Assembly: GCA_043778315.1 (NCBI GenBank)
Contig: JAYWGJ010000043.1
Span: forward strand, 1-9,906
Direction: 5' to 3'
DNA: 9,906 nt
Source of the DNA: JBEEMU01 sp043778315
GTDB lineage: Bacteria; Bacteroidota; Bacteroidia; Chitinophagales; Saprospiraceae
Positions 1 to 5,797 of this stretch are shown one piece after another. A program made the position numbers and the translations under genes. The stretch's first letter is position 1, and each line of letters opens with the position of its first letter. The notes below the pieces were generated by a model that did not search any database, was not told the origin of the DNA, and saw only the letters and a list, made by a program, of their open reading frames with translations.

Positions 1-1221
1 CAGTTTAGCGCAGACGGCAAATATTTGGCGTGGTTGCGCATGGAGCGCGCAGGTTACGAAAGTGACAAAAACCGCGTAGTTTGCGCGCCGTTCAACGGCT
101 CGGGCAACCTCAATCCGAAAGAAGTGACCGCCAAAATAGACCTTACGGCTGCCAGTTTCACTTGGATTGCTGACGGCGCGAGCCTCGCTTTTATACTGGT
201 CGACCACGGCACAAAACATATTTATACCGCCGACCGCGACGGTAAAACCGTGAGCAAACTTACCTACGGCTCGTATGATTACATGGCTTTGATGCCTATA
301 ATGGTAAACGGCAAGGAACATTTATTGACCGAAAAAGTGAGTATGTCGCACCCTGCCGACCTCTACCGCACGAGTTTGTATCAGAGCGAAAACGAAGCCG
401 TGCTAACCGACGTAAACAGCGATTACCTCACCAAAATGAAATTTGGCAGGGTAGAGCCGCGCATTATAAAGGCGAGTGACGGAAAAGATATATTGACGTG
501 GGTGATATATCCGCCCGATTTTGACCCAAAAAAGAAGTACCCGACGCTACTGTTTTGTCAGGGCGGACCGCAAAGTCCTGTGAGTCAATTTTGGTCGTAC
601 CGTTGGAATTTTCAACTGATGGCTGCCAACGGATACATCATCGTTGCGCCAAACCGACGCGGTTTGCAAGGCTTCGGGCAGGCGTGGAACGACGCGATAC
701 AAGGCGATTACGGCGGACAATGTATGCGCGATTACCTCAGCGCGATTGACGCTATGGGCAAAGAAACTTATGTGGACAAAAAAAGATTAGGCGCGGTCGG
801 TGCGTCATTTGGCGGGTACTCGGTGTATTGGCTGGCGGGTAATCACAAAAAACGCTTTCATGCGTTTATCGCGCATTGCGGTATGTTCAATATGGAAAGT
901 TGGTACGGCACAACCGAAGAAATGTTTTTTGCTAATCACGACCAAAAAGGCGCGTATTGGGACAATCCGAAGCCTTACAATGACGGTTCGCCGCACAAAT
1001 TCGTCAAAAACTGGGACACGCCGATTTTGATTATACACAACGAGCGCGATTTTCGCGTACCGTTAGGCGAAGGAATGCAAGCGTTTACTGCTGCGCAAAT
1101 CAAAGGCGTTCCATCGCGGTTTTTGTATTTCCCCGACGAAAACCACTGGGTCACGAAGCCGCAAAACGGTATTTTATGGCAAAGAATGTTTTTTGATTGG
1201 CTCAAAACGTATTTGAAATAA
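1..1221 (+). CDS. S9 family peptidase (DPP5-like dipeptidyl peptidase), C-terminal part
   Basis: The reading frame is open from base 1, so the start lies outside the window; 406 residues are present. Bacteroidota DPP5-type enzymes are about 680-700 residues, so roughly the last 60% is seen. Residues up to about 150 (counting from base 1) look like the end of a beta-propeller, with blade-like stretches such as FTWIADGASLAF. The rest is an alpha/beta hydrolase. The catalytic Ser is in GASFGGY (codon at 805), the Asp in NERDFRVP (codon at 1048) and the His in ENHWV (codon at 1144), so the triad is complete. Family members release dipeptides from peptide N-termini, usually in the periplasm, and feed amino-acid use. 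Any signal peptide would be in the missing part. The next + strand gene is 1.7 kb away, so no operon partner is visible. The DPP5 subtype is an inference from the motifs around the triad; membership of family S9 is secure. Confidence 0.93.
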   Translation, partial: QFSADGKYLAWLRMERAGYESDKNRVVCAPFNGSGNLNPKEVTAKIDLTAASFTWIADGASLAFILVDHGTKHIYTADRDGKTVSKLTYGSYDYMALMPIMVNGKEHLLTEKVSMSHPADLYRTSLYQSENEAVLTDVNSDYLTKMKFGRVEPRIIKASDGKDILTWVIYPPDFDPKKKYPTLLFCQGGPQSPVSQFWSYRWNFQLMAANGYIIVAPNRRGLQGFGQAWNDAIQGDYGGQCMRDYLSAIDAMGKETYVDKKRLGAVGASFGGYSVYWLAGNHKKRFHAFIAHCGMFNMESWYGTTEEMFFANHDQKGAYWDNPKPYNDGSPHKFVKNWDTPILIIHNERDFRVPLGEGMQAFTAAQIKGVPSRFLYFPDENHWVTKPQNGILWQRMFFDWLKTYLK

Positions 1222-1326
1222 TTTTATTTATGCTGTAGTTTACTTTCCCACAGAGTTTCACAGAGTTATTGCACAGAGTTCTAACAGAGTTTTTTTATCA
1301 GGAAACCATTTTGAGTTCACGGAGTA

Positions 1327-1360
1327 GTTTTATTAAAAAATCAAGATTTTTCAATAAAAC
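1327..1360. repeat. Nested hairpin, 16-bp arms, inside the fold-back element
   Basis: Arms GTTTTATTAAAAAATC (1327-1342) and GATTTTTCAATAAAAC (1345-1360) pair at 15 of 16 positions around two bases. It directly follows the left arm of the larger inverted repeat. It is AT-rich and has no T-tract placed to make it an obvious terminator. Confidence 0.7.
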
Positions 1361-1432
1361 TTGGCTAGCATTTTTTAGTACTGACATTTTTTATTTTTTT
1401 CAAAAAGTACATTTTTTTAATATGCTGCTCAG

Positions 1433-1467
1433 ATTCAAGCTAATTTTTTTTAAAAATTAGCTTGAAT
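1433..1467. repeat. Perfect 16-bp hairpin inside the fold-back element
   Basis: ATTCAAGCTAATTTTT (1433-1448) and AAAAATTAGCTTGAAT (1452-1467) are exact reverse complements around a TTT loop. The stem directly precedes the right arm of the larger inverted repeat. Its perfection, against about 81% match in the outer arms, suggests that it is kept by selection or is recently formed. Confidence 0.8.
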
Positions 1468-1582
1468 ACTCTGTAAACTCAAAATACACATTAAACTCTG
1501 TGAAAACTCCGTACAAACACTCTGTGGGACGCTGTGGGAGGATTGGATAAAGTGAATATTTCCTTACGAATTGCTTAGAATC

Positions 1583-1622
1583 AAAAAAAACGCTTTGGTC
1601 ACTGCGACCAAAGCGTTTTTTT
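1583..1622. terminator. Bidirectional rho-independent terminator
   Basis: A 10-bp stem (1591-1600 CGCTTTGGTC with 1606-1615 GACCAAAGCG, loop ACTGC) is flanked by eight A on the left and seven T on the right, so it ends in a T-tract on either strand. It lies 38 bases past the stop of the leftward EEP-family gene and is probably that gene's terminator. It also faces rightward reading from the S9 peptidase and the repeat element. Confidence 0.9.
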
Positions 1623-1660
1623 ACTGGGAGAGCGGTAATTTATTCCGCTCAAAGCAATTT

Positions 1661-2746
1661 CTACCTTCTTGTAATATCAATATAAATAGGCAAATGGTCG
1701 GAGTAGCCGCCATAATAATGCAAACCGCCGTAAGTCCTATTGGGCAGCAAGCCGTAATCTTTATGCTTAAACATCACCCATTCCTCTTCAAATATTTGCG
1801 GATTACTAACTTTTAGTTGCCCTTTTTTATCATTTAGTAGGTTAGGCGTACAAATAACTTGGTCTAACATATTCCAAATTCCTTTATAAAAATACGAACC
1901 TTTATCTAATAAATGAAGGTCGGCAAGCATGTTAAATAAGTCGCCGTTGCCTATCGAGTTTTTGTCTTCGCGCGCGCGCAAGGCTTCTGCGATACTGATA
2001 TCGGTCGGTTGGTCGTTAAAGTCGCCCATAATCATCATCTTTGCATTGGGACGCGCACGCTGCAAACTATCTACCGCACGACGGAGCGTTTTGGCAGCCG
2101 CGATGCGCCGTCCCTCCGAGTTTTTATCGCCGTTTCGGCGCGAGGGCCAGTGATTGACAAAAAAAGTAATCGTATCTTTTCCGCCCAAAATACCATCAAC
2201 CTCGAGTATATCACGAGTGGTTTGTGGCGTACCTGCGCGCTTATCGACTGTTGGGATATTGACGCGTATTGTTCTGTCATTCAGCACTTTAAATGCGGAG
2301 CGTTGGTACGCAAACCCAACATCGATACCGCGCTCGTCGGGCGAATCATGGTGAACAATATCGTAATCGGCAGCGATAAGTGTAGGATTCGCGTTCATTA
2401 AATCCTGCAATACGCGGCGGTTTTCGAGTTCGCTGAACCCAATCACCGACGGCGCGATAGCCGTAATCACGTCCGACATATTTTTCACTTTGCGCTGATA
2501 CCGCTCCTGCGTCCATTGCATTTTGCCTGTCGGCGTAAAATCGTCGTCCTTTGTACGCGGGTCGTCTTCGGTATCCATCATGTTTTCGAGATTGTAAAAC
2601 GCCAACCGATAGTTTTGGGTTTTACTATCCGTGATGCTTTGCGCAGGCTTCGTATTGCCGCAACTGCTCCAACCAATCATACACGTCACCATACACGTCA
2701 CAGTGCATACTGCGAAAATAAAACTCAGGGATTTAAAAAATGTCAT
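1661..2746 (-). CDS. Endonuclease/exonuclease/phosphatase family protein, probable exported lipoprotein
   Basis: A metal-dependent phosphoesterase of the EEP (DNase I-like) fold, 361 residues from the chosen ATG. The family cleaves phosphodiester or phosphomonoester bonds; the substrate (nucleic acid, nucleotide or phospholipid) cannot be told. Visible motifs in order are YNLEN (51-55), the metal-binding Glu in FSELEN (E106), VNHWPSR (197-203), GDFND (241-245) and SDHLP (349-353), so the active site is complete. The N-terminus has a Lys followed by a hydrophobic stretch, then SSCGN with Cys29 as a possible lipidation site. The residue at -3 is Trp, which is unusual for a lipobox, so plain secretion is possible. 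The frame also opens from a TTG at 2794, but ATG 2746 puts the Lys and hydrophobic core at the usual signal-peptide spacing. It is divergent from galT and followed by a strong terminator, so it is probably monocistronic. A 12-base tandem duplication lies within the signal peptide. Confidence 0.9.
   Translation of the reverse strand: MTFFKSLSFIFAVCTVTCMVTCMIGWSSCGNTKPAQSITDSKTQNYRLAFYNLENMMDTEDDPRTKDDDFTPTGKMQWTQERYQRKVKNMSDVITAIAPSVIGFSELENRRVLQDLMNANPTLIAADYDIVHHDSPDERGIDVGFAYQRSAFKVLNDRTIRVNIPTVDKRAGTPQTTRDILEVDGILGGKDTITFFVNHWPSRRNGDKNSEGRRIAAAKTLRRAVDSLQRARPNAKMMIMGDFNDQPTDISIAEALRAREDKNSIGNGDLFNMLADLHLLDKGSYFYKGIWNMLDQVICTPNLLNDKKGQLKVSNPQIFEEEWVMFKHKDYGLLPNRTYGGLHYYGGYSDHLPIYIDITRR
2678..2701. 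repeat. 12-bp perfect tandem duplication in the signal peptide coding region
   Basis: CATACACGTCAC occurs twice in direct succession (2678-2689 and 2690-2701). Read on the - strand it is in frame and gives Val-Thr-Cys-Met twice (residues 16-23 of the EEP protein), lengthening the hydrophobic segment by four residues and duplicating a Cys. Confidence 0.85.
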
Positions 2747-2811
2747 GTTCTTTATAAATAATTTAATAATTTTGTCAATAATTTGAAATCGCAACGTTGT
2801 ATTTTCAAATG

Positions 2812-2819
2812 CAAAAATA
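2812..2819 (-). promoter_or_regulatory. Candidate -7 box for the EEP-family gene
   Basis: TATTTTTG on the - strand matches the Bacteroidota -7 consensus TAnnTTTG and lies 65 bases before the chosen ATG at 2746. No clear -33 TTTG was found at the usual spacing, and such AT-rich DNA gives chance matches, so the call is weak. Confidence 0.3.
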
Positions 2820-2907
2820 CTAAAAAATTTAATATTTATTTTTTAATATGTTCTTTTAAGAAAAAATTACAACATCAATTTCACAACATAAACCTAATGG
2901 CTGATTA

Positions 2908-3897
2908 ATGGCTGAACTACGCTACAACCCGCTCCTCGATACTTGGACGATGGTCGCTTCTAACCGACAAAACCGCCCGAACCTCAATAAAGATTATTGT
3001 CCGTTTTGCCCTGGTTCTGGGCGCGTCCCCGACGCATATACTATATATGTGTATGCGAACGATTTTCCTGCGTTGAGCCAAAATCCGCCGCCGCCCGACC
3101 CACTCCCCTACTCCGACCTCTACGCTGTACAGCCGTCTTATGGGCATTGCGAAGTAATTTTATTTTCATCAGACCATCATCAAAGCCTTTGGCAACTGCC
3201 AACCGCGCAAATAATTGAACTAATAGACACTTGGGCGGAACGCACTACCCTACTCGCTGCCGACGAAAAAATAAAATATATTTTTCCGTTCGAGAACCGT
3301 GGCGAAGCCGTCGGTGTGACGATGCATCACCCGCACGGACAGCTGTACGCTTATTCTTTTGTACCTTTAAAACTAAAAACCGAACTCCAAAACGCGAAAA
3401 AATATTACCAAAAACACGGTCGCAATTTATTTTCGGATATGATTGCGCAAGAGCGAAACGACGAACGCCGCATCATATTCGAGAACGATAATTTTATTGC
3501 ATTTATTCCGTTTTTTACCGATTATCCGTTTGGTGTTTTCATTATAAACAAAAACAATACAAATTTTATACCAAAAACCAATGTCACAGAAAGAAAAGAT
3601 TTGGCAAGTATAATAAAAGTCATTACGGGCGGTTTTGATACTTTATATAACAAACGATTTCCGTATATGATGTGCGTACATCAAGCACCCGTGAACGATG
3701 CCGAGTACGCCGATTGCGCCGATTATTACCGTTTACATATCGAGTTTTATCCGCCGTGGCGCGCCGAAGACACCATAAAATACTACGCCTCCTCCGAAAT
3801 GGGCGCGTGGGCAGCCGCAAACACCCGAGCCGTAGAAGACTCGGCAGCCGAACTACGCGCCGCCGTAAATTTATTTATATCTAAAATCAATGCTTGA
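2908..3897 (+). CDS. galT: Galactose-1-phosphate uridylyltransferase
   Basis: Leloir-pathway enzyme of the HIT superfamily: it exchanges UMP between UDP-glucose and galactose 1-phosphate, giving UDP-galactose and glucose 1-phosphate in the cytoplasm. The 329 residues fit the family. By alignment in mind with the E. coli enzyme, CPFC (C31, C34), the first His of SSDHH (H90) and H141 would be the zinc ligands. HPHGQ (141-145) holds the nucleophile H143 that carries the uridylyl group, and Q145. Near the C-terminus is LHIEFYPP (276-283); the E. coli enzyme has a second His where this one has Glu279, in its non-catalytic iron site. No galK, galE or galM is next to it, so the rest of the pathway must be elsewhere. 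No Shine-Dalgarno is visible, and the start is preceded by a duplicated ATGGCTGA. The stop overlaps the start of the next gene by one base, suggesting translational coupling. Confidence 0.95.
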   Translation: MAELRYNPLLDTWTMVASNRQNRPNLNKDYCPFCPGSGRVPDAYTIYVYANDFPALSQNPPPPDPLPYSDLYAVQPSYGHCEVILFSSDHHQSLWQLPTAQIIELIDTWAERTTLLAADEKIKYIFPFENRGEAVGVTMHHPHGQLYAYSFVPLKLKTELQNAKKYYQKHGRNLFSDMIAQERNDERRIIFENDNFIAFIPFFTDYPFGVFIINKNNTNFIPKTNVTERKDLASIIKVITGGFDTLYNKRFPYMMCVHQAPVNDAEYADCADYYRLHIEFYPPWRAEDTIKYYASSEMGAWAAANTRAVEDSAAELRAAVNLFISKINA

Positions 3898-4295
3898 TGT
3901 TCAAAAAAATTAATATGCTTCAAATTGTATTTGGTATTGTGTGGGGAGGTTGGTTTTTGGTGGAGCTTAGAAATTATCTAGATTATAGTGCTACTATTGC
4001 TATAAGTAAACCAATTCCTTATTCATTTGTCGAAAAAAAGGTTTCTACAGGTGGTCGTAGCGACACATATATATTGTACTATGAATATAATCATCAAAAA
4101 GGTGATGTTGATATTTTCCGTAAAGATTAAGAGTTGATTGACACGGGCAAGTATCCTGACCTTTATTATTCTGAAAAATCGGCAGTCATTTTTTCAAAAT
4201 TGGAGTGCGAGCGAAGTAAAAGGGGTATGGTTGTAATTTCCATAATGTTTGTCATGTGCGTAGTGCTTTTAGGCTATATTAAAAAAGAAAAATAG
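3897..4295 (+). pseudogene. Small two-helix membrane protein gene interrupted by an in-frame TAA
   Basis: ATG 3897 overlaps the galT stop (TGATG). The frame runs 77 codons to TAA at 4128-4130, then continues in the same frame for 54 more codons to TAG at 4293-4295. The part after the stop looks like real protein: a soluble stretch with DTGKYPDLYYSEKSAVIFS, then a hydrophobic helix (about 111-128, GMVVISIMFVMCVVLLGYI) and a basic KKEK tail. With the first helix (about 8-22) this gives helix, polar domain of roughly 85 residues, helix. That layout and the pattern around YYEYNHQKGDVDI resemble DUF3592-type small membrane proteins, a tentative likeness only. One base change (for example from AAA, CAA or GAA) would explain the stop. 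It may be a recent pseudogene, a sequencing error, or a real 77-residue product. Its AT-rich codons differ from galT, which hints at a different origin. Function unknown. Confidence 0.72.
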
Positions 4296-4321
4296 ACAGA
4301 TGAAATTTTATCAAAATGAAA

Positions 4322-5098
4322 TCAATTACCATTTTTTTGTAACAATAACAAGCGATAATACCGCCAATATGTTTCCTTTGCTGTCCAGAACGCAATAATT
4401 ACGCCTAATTTACCATCTAAAAAACCTAATTTGAGTATGTAATTTCTGAAAAATTTGAACACCGTTTTGTATATTATTTTGAGGTAAGAACCGCGTTCAC
4501 CTTTGTCATAGCGGGTTTGCGCTGCAATACTTGCGTATTTATCGAGTTGTTTTACGAGGGCTTCGTGCGTATGAAAACTATGGTGCAGCAAGTCGCCTTG
4601 CAGCCGAACTGTGGTCGGTCGCGCCGCACCGATAGGCTCGAGCGTTTCGTGTACCGCGCCGCGCCACTCGAGTTGCGTCCGATTAAAAATCCGTATTTTG
4701 CGGTCGGGATACCAGCCGCCGTGCCGCACCCACGCGCCGCAATAGCTCGTCAAGCGGCTACATTCAGCCGTTTTTGCAGTTGAATTTTTATTGTTAAGGT
4801 ATGATTTTTTGTACTCTAAAATTGATTTTTTAAGTTCGGGCGATAGCTCTTCGTCTGCGTCAAGCGACAATATCATATCATAAGTTGCCAAACCGTTAGC
4901 GTAGTTTTTACTCGTCGAGTAGCCCTGCCACTCCGCTTGCACCAGGCGCGCATTAGCAAAAGCGGCACAAATCGGGAGCGTATCGTCGGTCGAGTACGAG
5001 TCCAAAACGATGATTTCGTCCGCTACGCCTGCGAGTGATTGCAGGCAACGCGCGATGTTTTGCGCTTCGTTGAGCGTAATGATAACAGCAGAAAGCAT
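4322..5098 (-). CDS. Family 2 glycosyltransferase, WaaE/KdtX-like
   Basis: A GT-A fold transferase of 258 residues that probably moves a sugar from a nucleotide sugar to a lipopolysaccharide core or other envelope glycan on the cytoplasmic face of the membrane. It opens with SAVIITLNEAQNI (3-15), the usual nucleotide-binding strand. VLDSYSTDDT follows (31-40), then the metal-binding motif SLDADEE (78-84, Asp80 and Asp82) and GAVHE (147-151), typical of the acceptor side. The C-terminal 60 residues are basic and aromatic (KFFRNYILKLGFLDGKLG) and probably bind the membrane. This arrangement matches the WaaE/KdtX subgroup of single-domain GT2 enzymes, but donor and acceptor cannot be read from sequence. 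A 250-base gap with a terminator separates it from thioredoxin, so it probably has its own promoter; no exact TAnnTTTG was found. It converges on the interrupted gene with only 26 bases between, and no terminator is visible there. Confidence 0.9.
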   Translation of the reverse strand: MLSAVIITLNEAQNIARCLQSLAGVADEIIVLDSYSTDDTLPICAAFANARLVQAEWQGYSTSKNYANGLATYDMILSLDADEELSPELKKSILEYKKSYLNNKNSTAKTAECSRLTSYCGAWVRHGGWYPDRKIRIFNRTQLEWRGAVHETLEPIGAARPTTVRLQGDLLHHSFHTHEALVKQLDKYASIAAQTRYDKGERGSYLKIIYKTVFKFFRNYILKLGFLDGKLGVIIAFWTAKETYWRYYRLLLLQKNGN

Positions 5099-5182
5099 TT
5101 TTAGATTATAAATAGGAATTATATGTTAGTTGGCTAAATTTATTATATTAAAAATATTTTATTGTATAAATAACTGATAACC

Positions 5183-5215
5183 AAACTTATAAGGTTTTTA
5201 AAACCTCATAGGTTT
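5183..5215. repeat. Imperfect palindrome centred on AGGTTTTTAAAACCT
   Basis: Arms 5183-5198 and 5200-5215 pair at 14 of 16 positions, with a perfect 7-bp core (AGGTTTT/AAAACCT). It lies in the 250-base gap between thioredoxin and the glycosyltransferase. Similar AAACCT...AGGTTT palindromes occur as dispersed intergenic repeats in Bacteroidota, from memory. It could also weakly terminate or process a transcript. Confidence 0.6.
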
Positions 5216-5287
5216 CGAGCTTAACCAACAAGTATATAATCCCGTTATAAATTATACCTAAATTATAATTGGGTAAAACTACAAAAT

Positions 5288-5315
5288 CCCTCGAAACTAA
5301 TACGAGTTTCGAGGG
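5288..5315 (-). terminator. Probable terminator of the thioredoxin gene
   Basis: A perfect 11-bp stem (CCCTCGAAACT 5288-5298 with AGTTTCGAGGG 5305-5315, 6-base loop) starts 33 bases past the trxA stop. On the - strand it is followed by ATTTTGTAGTTTT, a moderate T-rich tail. On the + strand it would be followed by A's, so it should work leftward only. Confidence 0.75.
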
Positions 5316-5348
5316 AAAAAGTAAGCACTTTTGAGTACATCACTACTG

Positions 5349-5666
5349 CTATATAAGCGACTCCAGTTTTTCGCGGAGTGCTTGCGCCGACGCTACGCCA
5401 ACGTGTTTATCTACCATTTCGCCGTTTTTGAAAAACAAAATCGTCGGAATACTGCGAATACCGAACATTGTCGGAATGTTCGCGTTTGTGTCCACGTCCA
5501 TTTTACCAACTACCGCCCTGCCCTCAAACTCGTGCGAAAGTTCTTCAACCGCAGGAGCTATCATGCGACACGGACCGCACCATGCTGCCCAAAAATCCAC
5601 CATTACCACTTTATCTTTTTGTAGTGCTTCGGTGTCGAAATTGCCATCTGTAAATTCGAATGCCAT
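5349..5666 (-). CDS. trxA: Thioredoxin
   Basis: A cytoplasmic thiol-disulfide reductase of 105 residues, the standard length. WAAWCGPC (26-33) carries the redox-active C30 and C33, and the cis-proline is P74 in RSIPT. KMDVDTN and TILFFKNGE are the usual strand motifs. No signal peptide is present, so it is a true thioredoxin rather than an exported TlpA- or DsbA-like protein; it would be reduced by a thioredoxin reductase encoded elsewhere. The frame extends to a TTG at 5705, but ATG 5666 gives the normal thioredoxin N-terminus, and the extra residues would overlap the likely -7 box. It has a candidate promoter just upstream and a hairpin terminator downstream, so it is probably transcribed alone. 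Confidence 0.95.
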   Translation of the reverse strand: MAFEFTDGNFDTEALQKDKVVMVDFWAAWCGPCRMIAPAVEELSHEFEGRAVVGKMDVDTNANIPTMFGIRSIPTILFFKNGEMVDKHVGVASAQALREKLESLI

Positions 5667-5702
5667 TCTTTTGTTGTTATAATATGAAAAATTTACTTTT
5701 TG

Positions 5703-5710
5703 CAAAGGTA
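5703..5710 (-). promoter_or_regulatory. Candidate -7 box for trxA
   Basis: TACCTTTG on the - strand is an exact match to the Bacteroidota -7 consensus TAnnTTTG. It lies 36 bases before the trxA ATG, which would give a leader of about 30 bases. At the -33 position there is only a TTTCT-like sequence, not TTTG. Confidence 0.42.
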
Positions 5711-5797
5711 AGTAGATAAACCCAATTATAGAAATTATTAGCTATAAACAATTTTAATGCGGTTATAGTTCAAGGTTTTGAAATAAAATATTTCATC

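Larger units (their letters stand above)
1246..1539. repeat. Large imperfect inverted-repeat (fold-back, MITE-like) element
   Basis: This element fills most of the 439-base gene-free stretch 1222-1660. The outer arms are 1246-1292 and 1493-1539, which pair over 47 positions with 38 matches and no gap. After a short unequal spacer, a second pair (1308-1326 and 1467-1485) matches at 17 of 19 positions. Each arm is built from iterated ACAGAGT-type units: left copies at 1249, 1259, 1272 and 1284 plus a variant at 1315, and the same units reversed on the right. The centre is very AT-rich and holds two further hairpins, at 1327-1360 and 1433-1467. No convincing open reading frame and no clear target-site duplication were seen. 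It could be a non-autonomous mobile element or a dispersed repeat family; which one cannot be told from one copy. Confidence 0.8.

Noticed and set aside
1269..1460. A 63-codon + strand frame in the gap after the S9 peptidase
   Set aside because: It lies wholly inside the inverted-repeat element, is low in complexity (runs of Phe and Lys from T and A tracts) and shows no protein-like pattern.
2009..2401. A 130-codon + strand frame opposite the EEP-family gene
   Set aside because: It is antisense to a gene with complete catalytic motifs and has no recognisable domain or start context.
2767..2774. TAATTTTG on the + strand as a galT promoter
   Set aside because: It matches the -7 motif, but it lies 133 bases before galT with no -33 element, in DNA so AT-rich that chance matches are expected.
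2747..2794. Upstream TTG start for the EEP-family protein
   Set aside because: The extra 16 residues would put charged residues before the signal peptide; ATG 2746 gives a normal signal peptide.
5780..5794. GAAATA-AAA-TATTTC hairpin after the permease stop
   Set aside because: Only six AT pairs and no T-tract; too weak to call a terminator.
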